A stretch of 64,000 nucleotides of DNA from Ailanthus altissimus (GCA_946807835.1 OX327691.1:3670188-3734187); one strand, 5' to 3'; counted from the first letter of the stretch, positions 46,984 through 58,974 are shown. The notes: a model not told the origin generated them from the letters alone. Numbers and translations: made by a program.

Positions 46984-48279
46984 TTGTAAAAAAAAAAGAA
47001 ACCAAAACACCATATTCTTTAGTCTTCATCAATCCTTTAAATCGTATTTGAGAGAGGAGAAGTGAGACCAAACCGTATGCCATATTTGTCAGTCTCTATC
47101 AGCCTAATTGTATGCCATTAATATCGTTGACTTTTTTTTTGCGAGTATTTTTTATTTTTAAAATCTTATCGTATTCAAATTTTTTTGAGTGTTTGTGGTT
47201 CACTTGTCTTGATTGAAGTTTGTTGTTTCATATTTATAAACCCAAATTCTACACTGTATGTTCCTCTCTTTCTCTTCGACTTCGAGTCTAGGCAATTTGG
47301 AGATCTTTCACAAATCTTCTAATTTGGGTATTAATTTAGGGTTTTCGTCAACTGGGTAATTTTGATGGTTATATAATAATAGTAAGTTTTTAATTTTTCT
47401 ATTTCTTTTTATTTCAGTTTTTTTTTTCTCTCTTTCTTTTTATATTATTAAATTGATAATTATATTTTGGTAGTAGGTTTGCCATTGAAAATTTATGCTA
47501 AAATAAAAGTAAGCTGGTAGCAATAGAAACGTTATTCTTCGATTGTAGCTTCATAATCTCACATGCTTTCTCACTTATATTAAGAATTTTAAAGATTCCT
47601 TGGTTGTGGAGGTGCCCTTGTGCTTGCATATTTTATTGATTCTGTAATTTTAATTTCACATAATGCTAGACTTCGGTCATGTTTGTTTCTTGCTTTCCAC
47701 ATAATATAATGAGTTACCTGGGGAATGTCTTTGATTTCGGTGTCTCCCCATTCCTTAGAACTTGTCAAGTCCTGCTCCTTGAATTTATATTTGACTTACC
47801 TTGTGATCCTTTTTATCTAATCTATTTTCTTTTCGCTTATGAATTAATTCTCATACTCACACGGTCAAGCAATATTATGGAATACTTAGTATATCAACTG
47901 AAAACTCAAACATAAATTCCATTAGTGATCATGATTGTGTGCTAGAATAATTTGTACTTGAGAAAATAATAGCGTCGTACTAAATAGACTAATCGTTTGA
48001 TTATGTGAGTGTGAGAAGTTTTCATAATAATATATGATTGAATTTATAATAAATTTTGACATAACTTCTTAATTGGTTAAGGAATTGTTTTAATTTTATC
48101 TTAACATGGATAAATCTTAGATATCATGCTATAAAATGTCAAAGGAATATAAAGAGGGTGTCCAAGAATTCTTGGAATTGCCACCAAAAAAAAAAAAAAG
48201 AATTCTTGAAATTTGTATTATCACATTAAGATAATCATAATTTGATAAGATGTCTTTGTATAAATTGTCTTAATATTAC
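46984..48279 (+). other. CACTA leader-like region
   Basis: No transposase homology. 47250-47370 has pyrimidine-rich CTTTCTCTTCGACTTCG and TTTAGGGTTTTCG, as in plant 5' leaders. The open frame at 47679-47915 is hydrophobic and unassigned. Confidence 0.45.
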
Positions 48280-48888
48280 ATCTAAGACTCCCAAGAAGTT
48301 AAATATCATCCATTTGTGTATGGGTTTTATGAAAATTATAAGACTTGGTTTTGGCATTGACATCTCCACATCACAATGGCCAAGATGTGGAAGAATATGA
48401 CTTTACTGAAACTATAGAAATGATGAATGAAGCATATAGGCATTATGATTTAGCTGATGAATCCTATAAAAAAAACTTCTACAAAGTGTTAATAAATCTT
48501 TTTTCACTAGTTACTCTAAATACACAATATTATTTGGTTTACTGAAGTTGTACAATTTGATAGGCAAACATGATTGGTCAAACACGAGCTTTTCTGACTT
48601 GTTGAGTTGTGTACATGATATTCTACTTAAACAAAATTTGTTGACTTCATCAACTTATGAAGCCAAAAAAATATTGAGTATATTAGGAATAGATTATGAA
48701 AATACTTGCGTGTCTAAATGATTATATCTTGTTTAGAAAGAATTACAAACATTTAAATGAATGCCCTTTATTTAGAAGTTTAAGATGGAAGAGTTTGGGT
48801 AAGGAGAAGGTTAAGAGAAGAACCAAAATTCTTATTAAAGTGTTGTAGTATTTTTCAATTATTCCAAGGCTGAGACACATGTTTCAAT
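48280..48888 (+). pseudogene. CACTA TNP2-like transposase, N-terminal fragment
   Basis: The transposase-associated motif YGFYENYKTWFWH (about 48316) is followed by an acidic segment (DVEEYDFTETIEMMNEAY, open 48345-48545). Then come LIGKHDWSNTSFSDLLSCV and TYEAKKILSILGIDYEN, a frame change, DYILFRKNYKHLNECP and SIIPRLRHMF. These follow the order of TNP2 N-terminal regions (family forms TYEAKKxLxxLGLxYExI, LxxCPxC and FPIIPRLxRMF). The catalytic region is missing because Athila M interrupts after MFQ. Two frameshifts and several stops. Confidence 0.82.
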
Positions 48889-49284
48889 TGTTGTGCTATT
48901 TCTAAGCACAATTAAATGCAAGTATACATACCATAATAAATAATATAGTATAAAATTAGAGATCGAACCCACAGAACATAATATATATTTTCAACCAACT
49001 ATTAAAATTATATATTCTTATTTTTATCTAGAAAATCAATACTGCAATTGAAATTAAAACAAAATTATAAATACAATTAAACTAAATCTATCATAACTAA
49101 GTAATTTATGAGAATAGCAAGATAAAGAAGACTTAGGATTATAACTATCCCTGAATATGCTTTTTCAGAGACAATATTTTTTAATATTTAATCCCTTAAT
49201 TTTATTATTGGTCAAGACACTAACATTTTCACTAGTTTATTTCGATGGTCAAGTGAATATATCTTAAATTACTAATTACCTATA

Positions 49285-49733
49285 TGTTGATGTTTAAAAG
49301 TGTATTTCAAATAAATAAATGTAAAATCAAGCATTGACGTAGAGAGAAAGAGCCGAGAAGAGAAAGGACGACGAATGAAAAGTGTCCAAGTTATAAAAGG
49401 CACTTGAGCTCTATAAATACTGCAAGTACACTTGAACCAGAACTTCTCTTCTTATTCTTTGATCTAAATTTTCTCTTAACAACCACTTTCATAAGTACAC
49501 ACTTATTGTCCAAGGAGAATATATTTGGTGTGCACCTTTATATTCTCTAATAAGTTATTGAATTCTGAAACTATTCCACCTTCTAATCCAAGTGCACTTT
49601 GATTACTATCAATTATATGGGAAAAAATAGTTTAAAAACATTGGATCTAATTGCTAAGCACGAGTTGACTTTCAATTTATTGCTTGTTGTATCCTTGTTA
49701 CTTATCCCCATACAACACACATTTTTAACAACA
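49285..49733 (+). mobile_element. 449-bp solo LTR L inside LTR M
   Basis: Starts TGTTGATGTTTAAAAGTG, ends CATTTTTAACAACA, flanked by CTATA at 49280-49284 and 49734-49738. Without L and one copy the sequence rejoins as in LTR H (CCTATATTCC). TATA box CTATAAATACTG near 49412. Complete LTR ends, no internal part. Confidence 0.88.
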
Positions 49734-50290
49734 CTATATTCCTATGGTAACCTAATAAAATTAAGACTTATTAATCTTAAGTCCTATTAACTATACATGC
49801 TACATATGTATAATCATATCCTATATTGAAACGTACATATATTACTCTATAATCATGTATCAAATTACCATAGGTTAAACATAATGATTCATTTTCCAAG
49901 TTTATCAATGTGTTCCTAAATCAATCAATAACTGGCCAAGAATATTAAAAGCATTAAGAGCAAATAATTTAAATAATAAAAACCGAGTTCTTAATATATT
50001 AAAAGTATAAATATTAAGCTCACATATTGAGTTCAAGCTATAACCTTAAAAAAAATTAGTTCATAACTACAAGATAATAAAGGCTAAAAAGAATGAAAAA
50101 TATGATACAACCAAAAAGTAAGTCACAATTGATACCTCAAATTCTAAATTGTAGTAGGTTGATCTTCACAAGAATTCCTTGCTTCTCTTATTGGGCATGA
50201 AAATCTTTCTCTAAATTGCTCTAAATTAAACTATTATTGCTCCAAAAACCCTAAGTTGTGAATGTCTCAGAGACTGGGATAAGAGGCATT

Positions 50291-50298
50291 TTTATAAG
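50291..50298 (-). promoter_or_regulatory. TATA box of LTR M
   Basis: Minus strand CTTATAAAAATGCC, directly downstream of the palindrome array in reading direction, matching the TATA positions of LTRs G and H. Confidence 0.55.
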
Positions 50299-50320
50299 GA
50301 AGCTGATAAGGAATTGGGTT

Positions 50321-50580
50321 AACGATGGGGCATTCTCTACTCAACACTAGGGCATTATCTTGAATAGATCCATCGCTGCAGAAGTGGTTACTAAGCATTA
50401 TGGCATTGAGCCTAGAAAATTAGTACCCCTGAAATTAGTCACATCACTGCAGTGGTAACTTGCTAGCACTGGAGCGTTGGAGGTTCTGAAATTACTGCTG
50501 CAGTGTTCTTCATGTATCACTAAGGCATTCATTATTCTATGAACGTTGGAACATTCTGACTCTTATCACCACGATGTTCA
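50321..50580 (-). repeat. Quasi-palindrome array in LTR M
   Basis: About ten units of 14-17 bp, for example AACACTAGGGCATTA (50344), ATCACTGCAGTGGTAAC (50443), AGCACTGGAGCGTTGG (50465), TTACTGCTGCAGTGTTC (50492) and GAACGTTGGAACATTC (50541). Confidence 0.75.
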
Positions 50581-50788
50581 TATTGAATTTTCTACATTTT
50601 TCAATTAAGTTCTGATTGATTCTAATTTCTACATGTTTGCTCTAAATTCTTCACTTTTTATCATTTAATATTAAATTCCTATAAAATCAACATTAAACAC
50701 ATAAATAACCTTCTATTAACTTAAAAAATAAACAATTCCTAGGTAAATTTGGGAACAAAAAAATATATATCTATTTCACTTCTATCGA

Positions 50789-50800
50789 ACTCCCCCAAAC
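50789..50800 (-). other. Polypurine tract of Athila element M
   Basis: Minus strand GTTTGGGGGAGT directly before the LTR start. Confidence 0.6.
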
Positions 50801-51942
50801 ATAAAATGTTCATCCACGAGAAAAAAGAGAAAAAATAAAAATAAAAATATAAGCTTGATTCATAAAAATAGACACGATAAATCAAGTTGATTTTGATGAT
50901 CATATTAAGTCTCAAAGGCTGTTATAATATAACAAGTCATTTTGGATTTAAGAAACAACTCTTAATTATTCAAAATACCATCATTAAATCCATTATTCTT
51001 CCCTATATTTAATCACCTTATGTATGTGTTTAGTGAGGAAGTAAATAGTCAAATTCTACCTAGCTTTACTCAACTACTCAAGATTATATAGAAAGATAAT
51101 GTCTCAACATAATTCAATTTGTAATACACTACCATAATTTTGCTTTTCATATTACTCTTTACTAGTATAGAAAGATACACGTCTAAGGATCTATTAGGTC
51201 TTTGATTAGCTTGTAACGCAAGGCTAAGGTCATGATGGGATATAAAGATAAATATAATTAGCTCAAGTCACACTATGAATACTTAGACTTTCTTAGAATC
51301 CTCTTAATTTCTTATCCCTTGAATAATTTCCTACCTCAAACTTTAAATATTTCCATCTTTTCTTTCAACAATTATTTTTTCAAAGAATTTCTTCTTTTTC
51401 TTAAGTTATAAGTATAAAGAATTAATGGGTTTTTTTATAATAAAAATTGATATAACCCTAAACTTAGCTTAATTAATACCATCTAAACCTAATTTCTTTT
51501 CCACTCTGATACCCTTTTCTCATTCAACCATAATCTTTCTCCTTCATGATTATTTCTAAGTAAATGTAAGACTTATAGTGTTATGGGTAATTTTTTTTGG
51601 ATAAATAAGCTTAAAAATCTTAGGCTTTGTAACTTGGTTAAAACAAAGAAATGAGTTTTTAGGCTAAAAAATGGGTAACTAGGGATAAATATAATATCTA
51701 GAGTAGGTTAAAAAAGAAACAATTTGTTCAAAGATGGCCTAATTTTATTTTTCTATTCATGTGTTTCCTAGGATTTCACCTCAAGCAGTAATTGATCAAG
51801 TTCTAGAATATTAGTCATTGAGACTTGAGTGTACTACTTAAGCAAGAACATCTCTAGTAAAAATTCAACTAAACAATCACAAGGACTTGAAAAAATAAAT
51901 TAAGCCGATATTCTACTTTTTATCATTGACTAAAGATCATAA
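50801..51942 (-). other. 3' untranslated internal region of Athila M
   Basis: AT-rich, no coding frame. The part at 51840-51942 has a second copy at about 60370-60440 (both contain GGACTTGAAAAA and TATCATTGACTAA), which shows the internal tandem duplication. Element I is inserted at 51942/58252. Confidence 0.6.
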
Positions 51943-52415
51943 TGATAGGACCCACTCTGGGACCCCCTACTGTAGATCCCAATGGCCCTGTTGGGCACCC
52001 CAACAGAAGTTCCTCAGAATTTAACTGGGTTAGTTGAGAAATTAAGAGAGGCGAACCCTTTCTTTTTGTTCTTGCTATTACTGAGAAAATCTTGAAATAT
52101 ACATGGAAATGACTTCTTAAATTTAAAAAAAACGGGCAGAGTTTCCTCTGTTTTTCTGAAATCCAATACAAAGCGTGCAAAGAAATTTCACTTCTATTTC
52201 AAACCACTTCTCAATACTACCAAATAGGACCTCCGGTCCTTTTTAAAATCAATCTAACTCAACTCAACAATTTAATTTAAATAACAAAACAAGCATACTC
52301 ATAAAAAGTAAAAACGATCATCATAATATCGAAATCTTTTCTTGTTGGTTTAAAATATACATACAAATACACATGCCTATAACTACTATGCAGAAAGTGA
52401 AAAGGGTGCTATTTA
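51943..52415 (-). repeat. 3' LTR remnant of element I
   Basis: Aligns with 55469 to about 55951 of the 5' LTR, including CCCCTACTGTAGATCCCA and CAGAAGTTCCTCAGAATTTA. Homology ends at CTATTTA (52415). The minus-strand open frame at 51923-52180 lies inside it and is not a gene. Confidence 0.9.
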
Positions 52416-52632
52416 GCGCCCCAGCACCACGAGGATTATCACCCCTTCGCTGGAATAGTGATCAAAATAAGAACAATGACTTGTTTAAGTCGCATCTAGC
52501 ACCCTAGTGCCAAATAGTCACCGCATCAGCGATAGGCCAGAGCCCCAGCGCTAACATCCCACCGCTCCAACGGTAAAGCCTTTTTCACGTGTCGCCCCAG
52601 CGACAACTGCATAGCGCCCCAGCAATAGCGCG
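52414..52632 (+). repeat. Quasi-palindrome array in Athila LTR H
   Basis: About eight units around AGCGCCCCAGCGCTA: AGCGCCCCAGCACCAC (52415), AGCACCCTAGTGCCAA (52498), AGCCCCAGCGCTAAC (52541), GTCGCCCCAGCGACAAC (52591) and TAGCGCCCCAGCAATAG (52612) among them. Ends about 48 bp before TATAAAA at 52680. Confidence 0.8.
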
Positions 52633-53678
52633 AGTCCTAGTCTGATGAGAATTGAAATTTTCAAACTCATATCAATTCCTATAAAAAGCCACTCATTCCT
52701 AGCCTTTAAGAATCAACCTAGACAACCTAAGACACATTCAAGAACACCAAGAATACAAAGCACGAGTCTTGGAGAGCAATATGAGTTTAATTGAAGTAAC
52801 TTTAGAGAGAAATTAAAGGCATTCTTTGTCATCAAGAGTATCTTAGGCAGCACAATTAAGAGCGATTCGACGTCTATATCGGTTTGCTATTGATTGTATC
52901 ATGATTTATTATTATTTTTATTATTGTTCTCTTGTAGCCATGAGCTAAACTTATTTTCTAGGGTTAATACTTGAACTCAATATATGTGCTTAATTGCCAT
53001 ATCTTTTTAATATTTAATAAACCTAGTTCTTTGATATTCAAATTACTTGATCTTAATGCTTCAATATATCTGGCCAATATATGGTGAATGAGTTGGTAAT
53101 ATTGTTGATAAACTCAGAAGAGGAATCATAATATTTAGACCTAGGTAACTTGATGCATGATTGTAGAGTAACATTCAATGTTGCATATGCAAGTTTCAAT
53201 TTGGGATAGGAATATACCTAATTGGCATGTATGATCAATAAGACTTAAGTTAATGAATCTTAATTTATTACAAGTACCAAAGGAATATAGGTATTTGGTA
53301 AATTAAGGTATACTTACATGACCTTGGAAGAGGTTTGTGAATACATTAGTGTCTTGATCAATAACAAAGACTAAGGGAGTTAAATATTAGAAGATTAATC
53401 ATTAGAAAGCATATTGAGGAATAGTATTAATCATAGGTTTTCTCTATATTGCTATCACCTAATTCTCTTTGCATTGTGTTTTTACTTTTATATTTTCTAC
53501 ATTCATTCTTAGATTTTTATTTTTCTGAATAATTATTAGGAAGACATAATTTTAGTAATTGGTTAAAAAGAATAAATTATCCCTGTGGGTTCGACATCCA
53601 ACTTATTTAGTCCATTTATTACTTGCATACGATAGTGTATACTTCCACTTAATTATAAGATATAGAAATATCGCATCA
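52416..53678 (+). mobile_element. Athila-type LTR fragment H inside element I
   Basis: Matches LTR G from the palindrome array to the end: TATA box at 52680, the middle with GACCTAGGTAACTTGATGC, and the U5 end CCCTGTGGGTTCGACATCC to ATCGCATCA at 53678. The U3 start is missing: sequence begins within the array. Inserted between protease codons (right edge) and the LTR of I (left edge), so the insertion was accompanied or followed by deletion of several kilobases. Confidence 0.82.
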
Positions 53679-54110
53679 ACTGATAGGAAGTAATTTTCGC
53701 ACTCCACAAAAAATGACTTCCATTCCCCCTGGGTTACATAATCTAACTGCTTTCCGAAAACAATCTACCAACGCCCGATATTTAGACAACCAATCCATCC
53801 CCAAAATCACATCAAAATCACTTATGGCTAGCACAATCAAATCCTCTATAAACTCTTGGCTCTCAATACTAATTTAACTACCCCTATACACCATTTCTGC
53901 TATAATGGAGTCTCCTGTAGGATGAGACACTACTACCGCACAATCTAATAATTGGGGCACTATACTAGCATTTGTAGCAAACTCCATAGAAATAAAAGAA
54001 TGGGTTACTCCAGGATCTATCAGTACATAAGAATCTTGATCAAAAATTGACATCGTACCTGTCACAACTTCTGGGGCAGCATCTGCCTCTTACTGGGTCA
54101 CTGCAAATAC
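53679..54110 (-). pseudogene. Element I aspartic protease
   Basis: Open at 54065-53874 with VLIDPGVTHSFIS (family LIDSGATHSFIS: the catalytic Asp is present, the serine is Pro), then after a stop DFDVILGMDWLSKYRALVD and RLCNPGGMEVIFCGV. Reading ends at KLLPI where fragment H begins. This is the gag-proximal protease of chromovirus-type gypsy elements, which cleaves the polyprotein. Confidence 0.88.
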
Positions 54111-55318
54111 CCTAGCTTGGGTATGAGGTTTACCTTATGGTCCTCCAGGTGATCCTTCTCGACCCGCTCCCCTATTAGGCTAGCTCGAGCCGTTCGGCCT
54201 TCTGAATTAGGGACCGCTTCGAATCTATCTTCGGCCACCACTAGTTTGTCCCGGAGCTAGAGGTCTATCTTCTGGCCTACTGCTAGCTCCATCATTAGGG
54301 CAATCTCTCATGTAGTGGCCCTCTTGATCACACTTATAAAAACCAGTAGTCCCCTTCTTACAATCCCTCGGATAGGCCTTGCCATGTTTATTACACACCA
54401 GTAAATTCTTCCAACTCTCTTTAGTGCTTCGGGATCCAACTGATGGTTGCCGAATAGAAGCTTGACTGGATTGAGCTCATTGGCTTGGTTTCTGACTGCT
54501 GGACCATGTAGATCTCTCATCTGTTCATATGAATTTACTAGGTCCTCATCGAGAACCACCTGACCAACCCTTTTTCTGACCCTGCTGCTTCAATTTAGGA
54601 ATGGTTGCTATGCTTCATTCAACTCGAGTTGTAGCTTCCACCAATGCTCTATACTAAGTGTGGACTACCGATACCATGTACGCCTTGATCCAAGGATTGA
54701 GACCTATTGTAAACTGATTAGCCTTCTGCTCTTCATTATAAAGGGAATGGCATAGAAGAGCTCTGAAAATGTCTTCTCGTACTCTGCCACAGAGAGAGAA
54801 CATTGTTTGAGCTTGAAGAACTCTTTTATCTTCGCATCTTTATAAATTTTGGGGTAGAACTTCTTCAGAAATTTCTCTTTGAAAAGCGCTCAAGATACCC
54901 CATCGGCATTCCTTCTTTGCAAGGCCTTCCACCAATCTTTCGCTCATTTCTTCAATAGAAATGCGAAGTATACCACGATATGTTCCTCAGTACATCCCAT
55001 AACCTGGAAAATTTCTTCATTGTCCTCTAACCATGATAGGGCTTTCTCAGGGTCTCTGGTACCATCGTACGGCTTAGCACCCAATTTTTTGGCGCGCTCA
55101 ATGGACACTCCTATCTCTCTCGGTTGCTAGATTGTTGTTGCTAGTATCTGGGCCATCTGAGCTATATTCATATTTCCACCCTCTGGCTCAGCAGGTTGAG
55201 ATGACTCATGAGAGGTCTTAGGAGTAAGAACATTTACCAATTTATTCCCCTGCTCCTCTTCAGATGTAAGAGCCTTCGTAGCTGCTCTCTTAATACGTGG
55301 GCCTCTACGACGATGCAT
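54110..55318 (-). pseudogene. Element I gag
   Basis: Start chosen at the ATG at 55318 (MHRRRGPRIKRAATKAL), the first after the primer site. After a stop at about 55127: GAKPYDGTRDPEKALSWLED, FQVMGCTEEHIVVYFAFLL, AKDWWKALQRR, LFKEKFLKKFYP and LKQCSLSVAEYEKTF, the classical retrotransposon gag core. The zinc knuckle at about 54340-54300 reads YKCDQEGHYMRDC; its first Cys is replaced by Phe. The plus-strand frame at 54879-55130 is a shadow. Confidence 0.9.
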
Positions 55319-55451
55319 ATTTTCTGTGAATTTAATGATGCAAATGATTATTAAATGCATAGAATTCAATTTACTAAACTTAGAAAAATATGCATGCAAT
55401 TTCAAGAATCTCATTTTAAAAATAAACTTTTCAACTAAAACTTTCAAAATC

Positions 55452-55467
55452 GGGCTCTGATACCACT
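55452..55467 (-). other. tRNA-iMet primer-binding site of element I
   Basis: Minus strand TGGTATCAGAGCCCG, a perfect 12-base match to the tRNA-iMet 3' end complement, two bases inside the 5' LTR. Confidence 0.93.
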
Positions 55468-55468
55468 C

Positions 55469-58251
55469 TGACAGAACCCGCCCCGAGACCCCCTACTATA
55501 GATCCCAGCGGCTATGTCGGATGCCCCATCAGAAGTTCTTCAGAATTTAACTGGGTAAGTTAAAAAATTCTGCCAGGTGAACCCGTTTTTTTTTTGTTCT
55601 TGCTATTACTGAGAAAATCTTGGAATATACATGAAAATAACTTCTTAAATTAAAAAAAAAAAACGGGCAGAGTTTCCCATATTGTTTTGAAAATCCAATA
55701 CAAAACCTGCAAAGAAGATTTACTTCTATTTTAAACCACTTCTCAATACTACCAAATAGGACCTTCGGTCCTCTCCAAAATTAATCCAACTCAACTCAAT
55801 AATTTCATTTAAATTACAAAACGAGCATACTCATAAAAAGTAAAAACGATCATCATAATATCGAAATCTATTTTTGTTGGTTCAAAACATACATACAAAT
55901 ACACATGCCTATAACTACTATGCAGAAAGCGAAAAGGGTACTATTTAATACATTTACATTTACAAAAATGATCTTCAAATTTGGCCTATTAATCAACTAT
56001 AGGAGAATCAGCAACTTGCGTAACGAGACCTGCACCTGGAAAGGGATTTAGAAAATATAAAACATAAAATGAGTAAGCTAAACGAGCTCAGTGAGTGTAT
56101 TTAAGATTTCAAATGAAATAACATTCTGTATAGATAGTAAATTCTAAAAGACATTCATAAATCATGCTTTTAAAACTGATATAAAGCTGTAAAACAGTTT
56201 CTAACATCATATGCCGATGAAATCTTACCGAGCAGGTTTTGTTTACATCTCTGAAAAATAATATCCAAAATCTGTACAATATAATAACTAGCATGTGCAT
56301 ATAAACGCATAATATGCAATCGGTTGATCGAAAACTATTAAAGCCCTCGCTCAGCCATTTTCTTTCTAAACTGTACCAATGGTAACCCTAAAGATCTATA
56401 CTTAGGCAGCGACTCAACTAGTACTATACACATGAGTAGGTCACGGGGCACCTCAACTAGCAGTACCCACAGTGACATCTCAAGACATCTCACTGGCTAT
56501 GCAACGGAATACTACATCGCATACATATAGCGAGACAATACCCCGTACACATAGAGCAACTCACATGACTTGACAACTCGACTTCTGCGAGTTAGTGACA
56601 CACCCCTAATACATGCCCATATGTACGGGATATACCGGCCGGGTCTAATACCATCACCACTACTATAATCTGAGGGTACCATTGGCCTTTGAAACAAATG
56701 TAGTAATTTTAAAGCTGTTTCTTGTACCAAACATGTAAAAGCATATCGATGGATATATATCAAAATCATAAATCATGTTTATGCATTAAAAGCACATAAA
56801 ATCTACATTTTCATTATGTGAAAACATAATAAATGAAAGATAACAAAAATGGTAGATTTTCACTCACAACCGCTCCAAACTCAATTTCGCTCCGGATTTC
56901 TATTCCTGTTACCGGTCTCAATTTTTTTCACCTACACGCCATAAATGACATTTAGAACCAAATCGAATGCTAGAATCTTATTTAACTACTAAACGGCCTA
57001 ATCGGTATACAAAGCCCGGATGGATACTACTTTTTGATTTTTATTTACAGAGCCATTCAATCTTATCTAATCACCATCCAACGCCTTGAAAATTTCTTAA
57101 CACCTTGTAACTTCGGTTGGAGATAATTGCCCTTTACCTTTCTAAAATGGACAATTATGTCCCATTTTCTTCATTTTTTATTTTTTCATCAACCATATAC
57201 ATTCAATTTACAAAAGGCACCATTTATACACAACAATTCAACCAAAACACAACTCAATCCCTAACTTCCCTAAAGTGGCAGAATTTCACCCTATGTTCCA
57301 ACACATTTCTTTTCTCAATTTCTTGTTCCAATTACATTAAAATCAAGCCAATTTCATTCTAATGCCCTAATTACAACCAATTGAAGTCTCTACATCAAAA
57401 TCACCTAAAACGCTAATTCTTACCTTGTCAATTTCTTCACTTTGATGACTCCTTCAAGCTCCACACTAGAATTCAACTCAATCTAAATCAAGAATACACA
57501 CAAGAACATCAATTAAAGCAATCTTGAAAGTTCACATATCAACCTCACAAAACAATGCTTTTCTTACCTCTTTCTCTTGGATTTTAACTAATGGAGGCTT
57601 GAATTGATCTTAGGAACTTATACTTGACCTTATTATAGCTTGATTAAGCATGAAAAATCATGAAACAAAATTGAAATTTCACTGTAGCTGCACCCCCTTC
57701 ACCTTGGCCGAATTTTGCTTATCTTACTCTAAGATGTTTGCTTTTTCTCTCATGAAATTTCTACACACTTCTACTATATATATAGTGCTCTTCGAAAAGA
57801 CCAATACGCCCCTCAACTAACTCAAAATTTATAAATTTCCATTAGTTGGAAATTAAGTATGTAATTGGTTCCTTTGTAACTATCTAGTTAGAATAGTCAA
57901 AGGAACTAACTAGAATTCCCAACTTGGCAATCCATAAAATTGTCTCTAATTGGTCCATTCTCTAATATATGTACTATATTTCTCAACAACCATACATAAC
58001 CCTTAAATGAAAATCTATGAAGTAAATTAAAATTTCCTTTTCCAAGCCAATAGAGAAAAATTCCAAAAATATTCTAGAGTCGTCCGACACTCTAGCCGAG
58101 TATGAAATTATCAAATTAAGTCTAATATCTCTCATGTGCACCATAAAAAAAATTATTTCTACTAGGGTTAAAATTGGGTACCCCTACGGTGTCTTTATTA
58201 CTCTATACCAAAATCTAGGCACTAAACTACAAATAGAGATTAGATATTACA
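55469..58251 (-). repeat. 5' LTR of element I
   Basis: 2783 bp, plus-strand start TGACAGAACCC, end GATATTACA. Best-preserved LTR of the family; defines LTRs A and J. A minus-strand TATA box (ACTATATATATAG) lies near 57775. Open frames at 56109-56300, 56512-56769 and 57117-57362 lie within it and are not genes. Confidence 0.93.
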
Positions 58252-58974
58252 CATCATCTCAACTCAAAGAAATACAAAAGAGCAAGAATATAGAATAATA
58301 GACACAAAGATTTAAGAAAATATGAATAGAGTCATATTACTGATGTTATGCTTTTCTTTTATATAAGAATGACTCTAATAGCAAAACAATAACTAAAAAT
58401 AAAAATAAAATATGAAAATAAAATAAAAGAAGCTGAAAATACAGACAATATAAGAAGTGTTTTCCTGCCCCAAACTTAAATTCGACCTGGTCCCATGGCA
58501 GAAAAATAAAGAAAAAAGAAATATTTTCCTGTCATCAATAGTATGTTAGCTTAATCATCTATATCATATACTAGGATGTCATTGGATCCAATCCCTAGAT
58601 CATTGTGCTCATCAACCTCATCCTTGGTATCATTAGTAAGCGGTATGATTAGTGGTGATAAGAGCATACTTGTTTTGAGCTCAAAATGTGTGGCACACAA
58701 TCGCGTTCACTGTATCATGTAAGATTGAAACTCACGAATCTCTCTTTAAAAGTCAATAAACTCCTACCATTGCTCTATAATCTATGTCTCGATTTGTGTA
58801 AGTTTAGTAGATAACGTCATCTGTCTATCAACAAGTGCTAGTAGGGCAACTACTAGTGGTAAGGAGTGTTGTGGATCCTCTGTACTAGACATCTTTCAAA
58901 TTATGGTTATGTTGATTACATCTGTTGGTAGCTGTGACTCAGCTGTGTCCTCCTAATACATTTCAGCTCATGTT
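58252..58974 (-). other. Athila M internal region, copy one, 3' part
   Basis: Collinear with about 60440-61160 (copy two): both contain ATAGACACAAAGATTTAAG, TGTTATGCTTTTCTTTTAT and CATGGCAGAAAAATAAAG. Acidic-repeat coding traces (GATGTCATTGGATCC against GATGTCATCAGGTCC) suggest the C-terminal tail of the ORF1-like protein. Confidence 0.65.

Larger units (their letters stand above)
46390..48888 (+). mobile_element. CACTA (En/Spm) element O, left part
   Basis: Starts CACTACTGCAAAATAGG, the CACTA terminal motif, after AAA. Subterminal repeats follow (46420-46600, for example TATCACAAACTTATGATAGA, TATGACAAATTATATC and TAGTGATAGAG). A palindrome array (46720-46983), a leader-like region and a decayed TNP2-like transposase start come next. 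Athila element M cuts it at 48889; the right end is not in the window. Confidence 0.78.
48889..50788 (-). repeat. 3' LTR of Athila element M, interrupted by L
   Basis: Minus-strand U5 end matches LTRs G and H (GTGGGTTCGATCTC, then TTGCTTAGAA-type end); plus-strand left edge TGTTGTGCTATTTC at 48889. U3 start TCGATAGAAGTG lies next to the polypurine tract at 50789. About 1.45 kb without L. A palindrome array (50321-50580) and a TATA box follow the same layout as in G and H. Confidence 0.78.
51943..58251 (-). mobile_element. Deleted Tekay-like Ty3/gypsy element I
   Basis: Read leftwards: complete 5' LTR (58251-55469), tRNA-iMet primer site, gag and protease, then an Athila LTR fragment (H) in place of RT, integrase and the start of the 3' LTR, then the last 473 bp of the 3' LTR (52415-51943). 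Target duplication CATAA at 51938-51942 against CATCA at 58252-58256, one mismatch. Same family as LTRs A and J. Confidence 0.9.

Noticed and set aside
47679..47915. 78-codon hydrophobic frame as a membrane protein
   Set aside because: Sits in the CACTA leader, AT-rich, with no family resemblance; hydrophobic frames are common by chance in such sequence.
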